Assembly (NCBI GenBank): GCA_902491915.1
Contig: CABUJL010000016.1
Location: forward strand, 1-24,930
Direction: 5' to 3'
Source of the DNA: an uncultured Collinsella sp.
GTDB lineage: Bacteria; Actinomycetota; Coriobacteriia; Coriobacteriales; Coriobacteriaceae
DNA: 24,930 bases
Shown here: positions 1 to 8,063 of the stretch, piece by piece
Layout: every line of letters begins with the position of its first letter
Position numbering within the stretch: the stretch's first letter is position 1
Notes under the pieces: model-generated
Seen by the model: only the letters and a program-made list of their open reading frames with translations
Told to the model about the DNA's origin: nothing
Databases searched by the model: none
Made by a program: the position numbers and the translations under genes

Positions 1-619
1 TCTGGTCAGGCCGGCAGAAACGAGCACATTCCCGAGCATCAACCTTCCAAGTAAAGCGGTCGTATAGGGGAAGAAAATCCTCCGCCAAATAACGGTCCAC
101 CGTAAAACGCCCCGTCAACTTTGCGCATAGAAACGACGACGCCGTCAGGAACTTCGCGGCACGTTCGTGCACCTCGGGCATATTCTCCTTAAACCACAAG
201 ATCTTAGGAGCAATATCTGACGAACAGGGATCGTGCCCGAAAAGCTCGCGTGCGCGATCTGACCCATATTCGGAAAGAAGCTCGTCAATCTGCGGCTTCG
301 AACGCGCATCGACTCCATACAAAATCGCGGGCGCCAGCGCGTTGCACTCGGTATCGACCGGCACACAGTCACAACCCAATGCGGAAAGGCCCACGCATCC
401 AATCTGTGCCGCGTTAACCCCCGATCGCGCCACCAGCTCGCGCGACAAGCGGCAAAAATCGCCCCACCAAACTGCCTCCGCATCATGCTGGTACCATCCG
501 TCACACGGATTGTCCGTCTCATGTCCACAAGAGGCTTGGCAAACGATGTTGCATCGATCATCGATTAAAACGCCTTTAGAGGCGCTTGTCCCAATATCAA
601 TACCCAGATAGAGCGCCAT
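1..619 (-). CDS. FGGY-family carbohydrate kinase, N-terminal part (3' end beyond window)
   Basis: Sugar kinase of the FGGY (xylulokinase/gluconokinase) family, which phosphorylates a free sugar or polyol with ATP in the cytoplasm. The first residues read MALYLGIDIGTSASKGVLID, the phosphate-1 motif (GIDIGTSxxKG) of the actin-like ATPase fold. About 206 residues are visible of the usual ~500; the C-terminal ATPase half lies off the left edge. The ATG at 619 follows the upstream gene's stop by a few bases, with a GGGGAG stretch before it. It is the tenth gene of the frl-like operon. The exact sugar cannot be read from this half; xylulokinase-like is the closest description. Confidence 0.85.
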   Translation of the reverse strand, partial: MALYLGIDIGTSASKGVLIDDRCNIVCQASCGHETDNPCDGWYQHDAEAVWWGDFCRLSRELVARSGVNAAQIGCVGLSALGCDCVPVDTECNALAPAILYGVDARSKPQIDELLSEYGSDRARELFGHDPCSSDIAPKILWFKENMPEVHERAAKFLTASSFLCAKLTGRFTVDRYLAEDFLPLYDRFTWKVDARECARFCRPDQ

Positions 620-625
620 AGGTGC

Positions 626-1435
626 CTACTCCCCTCGCGCCGTACGAGCGGCAGCCATAAAACGAGCCACCCGCTCAACATCGACCGGGGCATCCAGCTT
701 TCCGTCGCGCTTTAAGCACGTGCCGACAAACGCGCCATCGTAGTGAGCAAATACGTCAGCCACGGTATTTTCGCGACAACCGGTGCCACATACCACAGGT
801 ACTTGGCCAACGCGCTCGCGGACCTCATCGGCAAGTTCGCCCGAAGCGCCACGACCGGCAGCCGAACCGCCGATGACCATCGCATCCGGCAGACAATTAA
901 AGAGAAGTGAATCGGCAATGTCCGCAGTCGTGCGGTCGTTGAGATAAACCTCCCCCTCGCTCGTGATGAAGTGAAAAAGCTTGAGGTCGTCCAGGCGCAG
1001 CGCCACCTTGCGACGCATGGTGTGAGCGAAATCTCGGTTAATCAGCCCGAGATCACCGGCCCAGGCACCGCAAAAATTGCAGCGCGTGAACTGCGCGTCG
1101 ACGGCAGCGCACAGCTCGATTGTGGCATCACCATCGTAAATAGCCTCAGCTCCCCAAGGAGTCGACAGATCATGGGACAGAGCCCCGATTACATAGCCCA
1201 TCGATGCAAGGGTTGAGGGAGAAACGTGCTGCTCATAGGGCATCGAGAGCTCATTGGTAATCAAAATGCCATCGACACCGCCCCGCTGCAACGCCTCGAG
1301 ATCGCGCTTGGCGGCTTCCACGACCTGCGACACGCTTCCGCCCGGGTAATACAGCGGATCGCCCGGCAGAGGACGCAGGTGCAGCATTCCGATAACCGGC
1401 TTTTCGGTCTTGAACATCGAAGTTAGAAACGACAT
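626..1435 (-). CDS. BtpA/SgcQ-family TIM-barrel protein
   Basis: A 269-residue protein of the BtpA/SgcQ family, which has a predicted (beta/alpha)8 fold. Members are named after a photosystem I biogenesis factor, but in heterotrophs they sit in sugar operons (SgcQ) and their reaction is unknown. Visible family features are the start PVIGMLHLRPLPGDP, the segment GVDGILITNE near residues 56-65, and the late glycine-rich strands DAMVIGGSAAG and VVCGTGC, which look like a phosphate-binding site. The ATG at 1435 is chosen because AAGGAG lies six bases upstream; an in-frame ATG at 1450 lacks such a site. It lies between YjbQ and the FGGY kinase, so a role on a sugar or sugar-phosphate intermediate is inferred, not shown. 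Confidence 0.85.
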   Translation of the reverse strand: MSFLTSMFKTEKPVIGMLHLRPLPGDPLYYPGGSVSQVVEAAKRDLEALQRGGVDGILITNELSMPYEQHVSPSTLASMGYVIGALSHDLSTPWGAEAIYDGDATIELCAAVDAQFTRCNFCGAWAGDLGLINRDFAHTMRRKVALRLDDLKLFHFITSEGEVYLNDRTTADIADSLLFNCLPDAMVIGGSAAGRGASGELADEVRERVGQVPVVCGTGCRENTVADVFAHYDGAFVGTCLKRDGKLDAPVDVERVARFMAAARTARGE

Positions 1436-1468
1436 AACGTGCTCCTTCATAGGGTTATTGCAGGGACG

Positions 1469-1897
1469 TTACTCCCCCAGCACCTCGACGTACACTTTTC
1501 GCTTCTGCGGACCGTCAAACTCCGCAAGATAGATGTTCTGGGCACTTCCGCACACGATGTGGCCATCTTGGACGGGAAAGAAGCAACTGTTTCCACAAAT
1601 CATGCTCTTGATATGCCCACAGGAGTTGTTGCCGGTGGCTCCATAGCTCGGCAGGAAGTGTGCATGCGCATAGGGGGCATCGAGTGGGGCGATGCGATCA
1701 AGCGTCTCCATAAGATCCGTCTCCACGCAGGGCAGCCCCTCGTTTACCACGATTCCACAGGTCGTATGCGACAAAATAACCGCTGCCAAGCCATTGGTCA
1801 CCGAGCTGCGTTCGATGGCAGCGTGCACGTCTTCGGTAATATCGATGAACTGGTCCGGAGCAGTCGATAGATAGCTCAATGTCTCGAGCGTCACCAT
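1469..1897 (-). CDS. YjbQ/UPF0047 family protein
   Basis: A 142-residue single-domain protein of the YjbQ (UPF0047) family. Some members have weak thiamine-phosphate synthase activity, but the physiological role is unsettled. Family motifs are present: SHTTCGIVVNEG near residues 43-54, the second motif GHIKSMICGNS, and the C-terminal FDGPQKRKVYVEVLGE. The ATG at 1897 has a GGGGGTGA ribosome site seven bases upstream. A GTG at 1903 overlapping the previous stop is a weaker alternative. It is tightly coupled to the amidohydrolase before it. YjbQ genes are usually monocistronic or in housekeeping contexts, so its place in a sugar catabolic operon is notable. Confidence 0.88.
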   Translation of the reverse strand: MVTLETLSYLSTAPDQFIDITEDVHAAIERSSVTNGLAAVILSHTTCGIVVNEGLPCVETDLMETLDRIAPLDAPYAHAHFLPSYGATGNNSCGHIKSMICGNSCFFPVQDGHIVCGSAQNIYLAEFDGPQKRKVYVEVLGE

Positions 1898-1899
1898 GT

Positions 1900-2760
1900 T
1901 CACTCACCCCCTTCAAGAAAACGCAGGGCATTACCCCAGTAGAGCCTTTCTCGCGCATCATCGCGCATGGACACGGTATCGAGCGCCCGCTTGAGTTTGA
2001 ACGCACGGAAGCGCGGCGTATTGCTGGCGAACATCACTTGATGCGATAGCGCGCGCTCATACCACAGCGGCCCCATATCGACCGTGAAAAGACGCTGCAT
2101 CATCTCCTCGGGCGAATCGATGTAAGTGATAGAGGTGTCCGTGTAGCAGTTGGGATACTTGAGCAGCATCGCCACGGTCTCGCGCACCCAGGGCCAGCCA
2201 AAGTGGGTCAAACTAAAGCGCACATTTGGATGCGTTGCGATTGTGTGCTCAAATGCAAGCGGGTTACTGCGCGAAAGCTCTGCGCCCGGCTCCCAAGACA
2301 TACCGGCATGGAAAACCACCGGCTTGTTACAGCGCTCGCACAGCTCGTAAAGCGGCTCGGCCACAGCATCATCGGGGGCAAAACCCTGCTTTGCCGGATG
2401 CAGGCAAAGCCCCTTTGCCCCCAACTCGGTAAAGGCGCGCTCCAATTCGTCTGCGGCACCGCTCACCTGCGGATCTACGCTCGCAAATCCCCACAGACGA
2501 TCGGGGTGCGCGGCAACCAGCATGGCAATCTGGTCATTGGTGCCAAAGTGCCCTCCGCATGCCGTGGTTACATCGAGCGACATGAGTACGCTCTTCCGCA
2601 CGTCGCAGACGTCCATCTCGACTTGAAGCTCATCCCAATCCATGGGGCCCATATGCCCCATACCAAATTCTCGTGACCAAAAACCGAATCCATCAGGCTC
2701 ATCACCCGGGGTACAGATCTCGCCGTAGAGCATAGGATGGACCAACATGTCGATAACCAT
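1900..2760 (-). CDS. Amidohydrolase-2 family TIM-barrel protein with altered metal motifs
   Basis: A 286-residue protein of the amidohydrolase_2 group (ACMS decarboxylase/hydrolase-like barrels). Family landmarks are the N-terminal strand VIDMLVHP, GAKGLCLHPAKQGF, KPVVFHAG, FSLTHFGWPW and the closing WGNALRFL. Canonical members start IDxHxHP and end the metal site with a conserved Asp (often GSDYP). Here the first His is Leu (DMLVH) and the Asp is Asn (FASNTP), so the metal site is altered or lost. The ATG at 2760 follows GGAAAGGAG. The end overlaps or abuts yjbQ, implying translational coupling. It may be a hydrolase, a decarboxylase or a lactonase; the substrate is unknown. Confidence 0.82.
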   Translation of the reverse strand: MVIDMLVHPMLYGEICTPGDEPDGFGFWSREFGMGHMGPMDWDELQVEMDVCDVRKSVLMSLDVTTACGGHFGTNDQIAMLVAAHPDRLWGFASVDPQVSGAADELERAFTELGAKGLCLHPAKQGFAPDDAVAEPLYELCERCNKPVVFHAGMSWEPGAELSRSNPLAFEHTIATHPNVRFSLTHFGWPWVRETVAMLLKYPNCYTDTSITYIDSPEEMMQRLFTVDMGPLWYERALSHQVMFASNTPRFRAFKLKRALDTVSMRDDARERLYWGNALRFLEGGE

Positions 2761-2787
2761 TTCGTACTCCTTTCCAGGCATTTGACC

Positions 2788-3588
2788 CTAGTACGGCTCA
2801 AACGAACCAATCACTCGGGACGACAGCTCAGCGCCCGCCTTCATACACGCCGGAATATCAAGGCCATCGATCACGCCCTTGGTAAACCCGGCAATATACG
2901 AGTCGCCGGCACCCACGGTATTAACGACCTTCTCCGCCGGTACGATCCCGCACTCATAGAAGTGCTCACCGTCATAGGCAATGCTTCCCTTCTCGCCAAG
3001 CGTGGCAACCGCAACGCGTGGTCCCAATTCCTGCACGTGGCGTACCCAGTCTCGCAGCTCCGGAGTGTCCTCTTCAAACGACATGAACGCATAGTCTACG
3101 TAAGGAAAGTGAGCCTCGCATGCATATTCGGGATCCTGGCTGAACACCGAGAAGTCCATAACCACCGTCTTGCCCGCATCATGCCATTCGGGCAGAAGGT
3201 CCAAACAATTGCCAAACAGGTCGGTATGAATGATGTCGTGCTCTAGGATAAACGCCCGGTCATCTTCATTCGGACGATATGTCTCCATTACGCCATCGAT
3301 TGCCTCGAGATGCACGCGATCGACGCCGTCTTTCAATGCCATGAGCATCACCGAGGTGTCGCCATCCTCCACCCGCAGATGTGAGATATCGAACCCCTCA
3401 GCGGCCAGCGCCTCTCTCATCTTGTCTCCGTACTCGTCCTTGCCGACAACCGACACGGCGGATACCGAAACGCCCATTCGCGCAAGATGGATACCCCAGT
3501 CAATGCCATTACCAGTCGGATAGAACACGCCGATGTTTTGATAGACGTCCGCGCAGCAAAAACCAGCCGCACACGCTTTAATGCCCAT
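2788..3588 (-). CDS. PfkB-family sugar kinase, FrlD-like, second copy
   Basis: A 266-residue ribokinase/PfkB-fold kinase resembling FrlD (fructoselysine 6-kinase). The C-terminal catalytic motif NTVGAGDSYIAGF carries the Asp that acts as base and the anion hole. The N-terminal substrate motif, GGNAVN in its neighbour and in FrlD, is TGNGIDWG here, which suggests a different sugar or aglycone. The ATG at 3588 is chosen because GGAG lies six bases upstream. Upstream alternatives are non-ATG. It is separated from the first PfkB kinase by about 120 bases that contain a hairpin, while genes downstream are tightly packed. It could phosphorylate an epimeric or differently substituted Amadori compound; this is inference. 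Confidence 0.88.
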   Translation of the reverse strand: MGIKACAAGFCCADVYQNIGVFYPTGNGIDWGIHLARMGVSVSAVSVVGKDEYGDKMREALAAEGFDISHLRVEDGDTSVMLMALKDGVDRVHLEAIDGVMETYRPNEDDRAFILEHDIIHTDLFGNCLDLLPEWHDAGKTVVMDFSVFSQDPEYACEAHFPYVDYAFMSFEEDTPELRDWVRHVQELGPRVAVATLGEKGSIAYDGEHFYECGIVPAEKVVNTVGAGDSYIAGFTKGVIDGLDIPACMKAGAELSSRVIGSFEPY

Positions 3589-3605
3589 GGTCTTCTCCAA
3601 TGTTC

Positions 3606-3639
3606 AAAAGGGGACCCACCACATGGCGAGCCCCCTTTT
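3606..3639 (-). terminator. Operon-internal hairpin, possible attenuator
   Basis: In the minus-strand RNA, AAAAGGGG pairs with CCCCUUUU. The stem continues inward for about seven more pairs, three of them G-U wobbles, around a loop AUGU. Only four U residues follow before GAAC, so termination is probably partial. It lies in the only long gap of the operon, between the two PfkB kinase genes, where it would lower expression of the distal five genes relative to the proximal five. On the plus strand the hairpin is followed by a six-T run, but no plus-strand gene precedes it. Confidence 0.5.
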
Positions 3640-3709
3640 TTCGTTTCGCTTGTTGTTTTGCATCGGCTGTCCAAGGCCTCATAGCCAGACCGCCGTACGC
3701 TTTCTTAAG

Positions 3710-4573
3710 CTATTCGACGATTGGCGCTCCATGGCCCCAGGAGCCTTCCATGCCGCACACGGTCGAGGCAAACCCGGCAGCAAAGTCGAGTGCACGCTCG
3801 ATGGCCTCGGCGCCATCCTCGCCACGCTTGACAGAATCGAGATAGCACATCAAGAACGAAGTCAGGAACGAGTCACCCGCTCCCATGGTGTCCTTCATAT
3901 CTGCCACAGGCTTGGCACGCTGCCGATAGTAACGCTCGCCGTCATAGGCAATGCAGCCCTCAGCGCCAGCCGTTGCCGATACAAAACGCGGACCTAGGCT
4001 CTTCACCCATGCCAGACGCTCGCGAATCTCATCCTCGCTCGCGGCGTCTGCCGCGCTAAAGAATGCGAAGTCAACGTAGGGAGCAATCTGCTCGTAGTAC
4101 TCGTCGGTCGAATCGTCCGAGAAGTCAAACGAAACCGTGACGCCCGCGGCCTTCAACTTGGGAAGTTCGCGCTCGGTAAAGCAATAGTTGCCCGAGTGGA
4201 CTACGTCGAACTGCTTCATGTACGAAAGGTCAAAGCGATCGAGGACACAGCGCGCATCGCCACGGATACCGCCCTCGTTGGAGCCGAGGAAGACACGGTC
4301 ACCGTCAACGACGGTCACGCGAGCCGCTCCGTTCTCGCCAATCATCTGCTCGCACTTGTCAAGCTCGATACCCTCATCCTCGAGGCTTGCAATGACATGC
4401 TCGGCAGCGGCGTCATTGCCAAAAATGCCCATGTATGCGGAGCGTGCGGCACCGCATTTCTTGGCATAAACGGCGAAGTTCACCGCGTTGCCGCCAGGAT
4501 ACATGGTGTGGATATGCTCATAGCGATCGACGACGTTGTCGCCAAATCCGAGCGCGTTAACGTTAAATGCCAT
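3710..4573 (-). CDS. frlD: PfkB-family kinase, fructoselysine 6-kinase (FrlD) type
   Basis: A 287-residue PfkB/ribokinase-fold enzyme predicted to phosphorylate fructoselysine or a related Amadori compound at O6 with ATP. The N-terminal PGGNAVNFAVYAKKCG matches the FrlD substrate motif, VSFDFSDD matches the FrlD mid-region, and DTMGAGDSFLTSF near residues 228-240 is the PfkB signature with its catalytic Asp. The ATG at 4573 has AAGGG upstream. It lies 13 bases after the SIS deglycase gene, the usual partner that cleaves its product. An insertion near the C terminus (SVKRGEDGAEAIERA) makes it slightly longer than E. coli FrlD. The aglycone amino acid cannot be told from sequence. Confidence 0.88.
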   Translation of the reverse strand: MAFNVNALGFGDNVVDRYEHIHTMYPGGNAVNFAVYAKKCGAARSAYMGIFGNDAAAEHVIASLEDEGIELDKCEQMIGENGAARVTVVDGDRVFLGSNEGGIRGDARCVLDRFDLSYMKQFDVVHSGNYCFTERELPKLKAAGVTVSFDFSDDSTDEYYEQIAPYVDFAFFSAADAASEDEIRERLAWVKSLGPRFVSATAGAEGCIAYDGERYYRQRAKPVADMKDTMGAGDSFLTSFLMCYLDSVKRGEDGAEAIERALDFAAGFASTVCGMEGSWGHGAPIVE

Positions 4574-4586
4574 GGTATTTACCCTT

Positions 4587-5555
4587 CTAGTACTCGACAA
4601 CGCCCATGTAGCGACGGAAATCGGGATCGTGATCAAACACCTTGCCGCGTGCGGCACGCAGCTCGCAGTTCATGGCGTAGAACAGCACCGGGTCCAAATA
4701 AGCACGGACGCTCGCCGGCACGGCCTCCATACCGTACTCCTTGGCATCGAGCACCATCAGCGTATCGGTATGCGTCTTAAGGAACGCCAGGGCGCGCTCG
4801 TCCATAGCACGGCACTCGCTGGAGCCCATCTGCAGGAAGTAAAAAACGCCATCCTGAGTAGCCTCGAAGGGGCCATGGAAGTACTCGGCAGAGTGGATGT
4901 AGCTGCAGTGCTGCCACTGCATCTCCATAAGAGAGCAGATAGCGAAACCGTAGGTCTGGCTAAAGTTGGGACCGCTGCCCAGAATATAGAAGAACTCGTG
5001 CTCCTGGCAAAGCTTGGCAAAGCGATCGCCCAGCTCGGCATTTACCTTCTCGCGTGCCGGGGGAAGAATCTTATCCATCTCGGCAATACCGGCATACATA
5101 TCGGCGAGATCGGCGTAGCCCTCCTGCTGATCGAGCAGCTCTGCCGCAAGCGACAGCGAAATGCCGGCGGGGACCTCGGCCTGCGGCACACCCTCGCCCC
5201 ACGGGTAGACCCACGTGGTCCACTTGCCGGAGTCGATCTTGGATCCAGCGTTGTCGGTCTGGGCGATCACCGTAGCGCCGGCGGCAAGGGCAATCTCGCA
5301 GCCCTCGACGACCTCCGGGGTGTTGCCACTGTGGCTACAAGCGATGACCAGAGACTTCTCGCCCAGACGACGCGGACGCATAATGTCAAATTCACGCGCG
5401 GTATAGATATACGAAGTGAAGGTGGTTGCCTCGCGCTGCAGAAGCTCATGAGCCGGGATCAAATCGATCATGGAGCCACCGCAAGCAATCCAGTAGACGC
5501 TGTCGAACTTGCCCTTCTCGGCAATTGCCTCTTTAATCAGATCGTGTGCGTTCAT
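4587..5555 (-). CDS. frlB: SIS-domain Amadori-phosphate deglycase, FrlB type
   Basis: A 322-residue SIS-domain protein predicted to split fructoselysine 6-phosphate (or an analogue) into glucose 6-phosphate and the free amino acid. Visible features are WIACGGS in the first SIS motif, ACSHSGNTPEVV (phosphate-binding loop), YIHSAEYFHGPFE, which parallels the catalytic-loop region of E. coli FrlB, and the C-terminal DHDPDFRRYMGVVEY. That last segment is very close to the FrlB ending and separates it from AgaS or GlmS. The ATG at 5555 has AAAGGA upstream. The glucose 6-phosphate product would feed glycolysis through pgi, encoded further right in the window. Confidence 0.9.
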   Translation of the reverse strand: MNAHDLIKEAIAEKGKFDSVYWIACGGSMIDLIPAHELLQREATTFTSYIYTAREFDIMRPRRLGEKSLVIACSHSGNTPEVVEGCEIALAAGATVIAQTDNAGSKIDSGKWTTWVYPWGEGVPQAEVPAGISLSLAAELLDQQEGYADLADMYAGIAEMDKILPPAREKVNAELGDRFAKLCQEHEFFYILGSGPNFSQTYGFAICSLMEMQWQHCSYIHSAEYFHGPFEATQDGVFYFLQMGSSECRAMDERALAFLKTHTDTLMVLDAKEYGMEAVPASVRAYLDPVLFYAMNCELRAARGKVFDHDPDFRRYMGVVEY

Positions 5556-5617
5556 ATCCAGTTCCTTTCTTGTTTGGCCCGCAATCAATGACGTTGGTTG
5601 CGTGGCCGATGGTTGTT

Positions 5618-6469
5618 TTAGTCAATCAGATATTTCTCGAATGCGGCCATGTTCTTGGCATCTGCCGCTGCCGGGTCATCGTAGTAACGACCATCCGTGA
5701 TTTCCTGGCCCAGCATGCCGTCGAAACCATGGGCGTTGAGTGTGGCGACGAAGGCGTCCATATCGTGCTTGCCATCGCCCCACACCAGATGGCCATACGG
5801 GTCGCCGTCGATAAAGTGCATCTCGTGAATTGCCCCATCACCAAAGGCGGCAAACCAGTCCTCGAGCGTCTCGCCTGCAACGCCCATCGCGGTTGTATCA
5901 ACCATGGGCTGTAAGTACGGGCTCGCGACCTCGTCAATCATGCGCTTCGCATCGGAAACCGTCGTCACAAGGTTGCTCTCCTCGGGACGCAGGCTTTCCA
6001 TCGTAAGCACCAGACCGTGCTCGCCGGCATACTCCGCCAGAATGGACAAGTGCTCGCGGCTGCGCTTCCAGGCTTCCTCGCGGTCCTCGTCCCAGTCGCC
6101 CCAGCCCGAGTTGATGGACATGCGGTCGCACCCAAGTACCTCGGCAAGCTCAATGCCGTGCTTAAAGTACGCCAGGCTGCGCTGCTCATGCAGCGGTTTG
6201 CGTGCGCAATACTGCCAAGGATAGACAACATTCTCGGGGCACAGAGTACGATACCTAAGCCCACGGTCTGCAGCCTTTTTCGCCAGGACCTCAGCCTCAA
6301 AGTAGCCCGTGTGGTCGAGCGTCACATGCGGCTCTGCACACCACAGCTCAATGGACTCAAAGCCCAAGCGCTGCTGCACATCAAGGAAGTAATCGAGCGA
6401 CCACATGATGTAGTGGATATTCATGCCCGCAATCTGTTCGCGGTGCAGCGTCGGTTTGGATTCAGACAT
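5618..6469 (-). CDS. frlC: Sugar epimerase, FrlC-type (fructoselysine 3-epimerase family)
   Basis: A 283-residue protein of the sugar-phosphate isomerase/epimerase (AP endonuclease-2-like) TIM-barrel family. FrlC of E. coli interconverts fructoselysine and psicoselysine. Supporting features are GFESIELWCAEPHV, acidic and histidine metal-site candidates in LTMESLRPEESN, QPMVDTTAM, HEMHFIDGD and the closing GQEITDGRYY. The ATG at 6469 has GGAGG six bases upstream, lying within the end of the preceding gene. It sits directly before the FrlB-type gene, the order expected if it feeds the kinase/deglycase pair. The exact epimer substrate is inferred from context. Confidence 0.85.
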   Translation of the reverse strand: MSESKPTLHREQIAGMNIHYIMWSLDYFLDVQQRLGFESIELWCAEPHVTLDHTGYFEAEVLAKKAADRGLRYRTLCPENVVYPWQYCARKPLHEQRSLAYFKHGIELAEVLGCDRMSINSGWGDWDEDREEAWKRSREHLSILAEYAGEHGLVLTMESLRPEESNLVTTVSDAKRMIDEVASPYLQPMVDTTAMGVAGETLEDWFAAFGDGAIHEMHFIDGDPYGHLVWGDGKHDMDAFVATLNAHGFDGMLGQEITDGRYYDDPAAADAKNMAAFEKYLID

Positions 6470-6470
6470 C

Positions 6471-8054
6471 TTATGCCTCCTTATTTCGATCGAACACGAT
6501 TTGTCCGTCCGACATCGTCATGTCAACCGCAAGATCGCGTGCGTCGCGATAATCGAGGTCGAACACATCCCGATCGAGCACGCAGATATCGGCAAGCTTG
6601 CCAACCTCGAGCGTACCCAGCTCGTCTTCGCGCATCAGGTCGTACGCGCCCCCGGCAGTCCAAGCGCGCAAGAGCTCGACAAGCGTCAGCGTGTTGACCT
6701 CATTCACGGGCAGTCCGTCGGCGAAGAATCCGCCGCACGCGCTGTAGATTGACTCGCCCAGGCTCGGAATCAGCAGCGGCAGATCCGTGCCGCAGCACAC
6801 TGTGCATCCGGAATCTTCCATGCCGCGGCGATTCCAGCTGTGCAAAAGTCGCGTCTCGCCAATTTGTCGACGCATCATCGACAGGCAATCCTCGCGCCGG
6901 TCCAGCGTCAGAATCTGCGGATAGACCTCGCAAATTCCACCTAACTTGCCAAACTCGACAAGATCGGTCGGGTCAGAGTTCTCGAGATCGGTAATCGCAT
7001 GGCGGCGAAGCATCCGTCCATGCTCGTCTCGAGGCAGCGAGGCATAGAGCGCCACGGTGCGACGAACGGCGCCATCGCCCTGGCAATGCAAGGAATATCG
7101 GAAGCCGTCAGCATCAATTGCACGCAGCTCGTTCTCAATCAGATCCCACTCTGGCTCCTCGACGACCGTCTTGCCGGCAGCGCCCGCATCGGCCGAGTCC
7201 GCATAGGGGTCAATCATCTCGGCAAGCCCCGCCCATACGCCGCGATCGGTCATACGGTTGAAGCCAGAAAAACGAACGAACGGTCCCCGGAAGCGCTCTC
7301 GTGCCTCGCGGGCATATGCCAGATTTGCACCGGCACCCACCGGCTGCGACATCATAGAGACGCGAACCGTCAGCTCACCAGATTCCTCACGGCGAGCCAT
7401 TTCGTCGGCAAAGCCGTAGTAGTCATCAAACGCCATCTCCTTGATGGCGGTAACGCCGCGTTCGTTAAGCATGCTCATGTAGTCCGAATACCCTGCACGC
7501 ACCTCGGGCAGCGCGAGGAAATCGCTCATCATGCGCCAGATCTTCTCGGCATAGCACGCCTGGGGTGTGAAGCCGTATCGCGCACTGGCGGCAGCATTGA
7601 GAACACAGGTATCCGCGCCCGGTGTAAAGCAGACGACGGGGATATCGCCAAAACACTCGTCAAACACAGCTGCTGTATTTGCGTTCTCGGCATCCGATGC
7701 CAACGTTTCGGGTAGGTTGTGGCCAAAAGCCGCCGCGCAATCCGGACGATCTTCTTTCCATGCACGCAAGAGCGACACGGCCTCTTTGGCATCAGCGATG
7801 CCGGACAGATCAGGCCCCAACGTCCGCAGCGCCCAGCCTGTATAGAAGGTATGCACATCGATCAGGCCAGGCATGACGGTGCGGTCGCCCAGGTCAACTA
7901 CCTCGTCCGCCTGGGTCAAATACGAAGCTAGCTCACACTTGGTGCCAACAGCCTCAATTCGATTGCCACGGACCGCTACGAAACCTTCAAACGGCAGGTC
8001 CCCCGTACCGGTAAAGACGCTCTTAGACGTCAGGACCGTCAAACGATCAGACAT
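6471..8054 (-). CDS. YtcJ-like amidohydrolase with remodelled metal site
   Basis: A 527-residue protein with the composite beta-sandwich and TIM-barrel layout of YtcJ/N-substituted formamide deformylase-like amidohydrolases. It shows the N-terminal sandwich with TVMPGLIDVH, a mid-barrel LHCQGDGAVRRTV (family HxxGDxAV), a C-terminal CGTDLPLL (family GSDxP) and LEVGKLADICVLD. Two canonical ligands differ. HxH after PGLID is HTF, and the family IEH motif is ITD. First His, third His and final Asp remain. The ATG at 8054 follows AGGTGG. The start lies ten bases after the transporter stop, so the two are co-translated. It may hydrolyse an amide or imide form of the imported compound; the substrate is unknown. 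Confidence 0.85.
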   Translation of the reverse strand: MSDRLTVLTSKSVFTGTGDLPFEGFVAVRGNRIEAVGTKCELASYLTQADEVVDLGDRTVMPGLIDVHTFYTGWALRTLGPDLSGIADAKEAVSLLRAWKEDRPDCAAAFGHNLPETLASDAENANTAAVFDECFGDIPVVCFTPGADTCVLNAAASARYGFTPQACYAEKIWRMMSDFLALPEVRAGYSDYMSMLNERGVTAIKEMAFDDYYGFADEMARREESGELTVRVSMMSQPVGAGANLAYAREARERFRGPFVRFSGFNRMTDRGVWAGLAEMIDPYADSADAGAAGKTVVEEPEWDLIENELRAIDADGFRYSLHCQGDGAVRRTVALYASLPRDEHGRMLRRHAITDLENSDPTDLVEFGKLGGICEVYPQILTLDRREDCLSMMRRQIGETRLLHSWNRRGMEDSGCTVCCGTDLPLLIPSLGESIYSACGGFFADGLPVNEVNTLTLVELLRAWTAGGAYDLMREDELGTLEVGKLADICVLDRDVFDLDYRDARDLAVDMTMSDGQIVFDRNKEA

Positions 8055-8063
8055 CACAACCAC

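Noticed and set aside
4536..5591. Plus-strand open frame of 351 codons opposite the FrlB-type gene
   Set aside because: The opposite strand carries an unmistakable SIS deglycase; the plus frame shows no family features.
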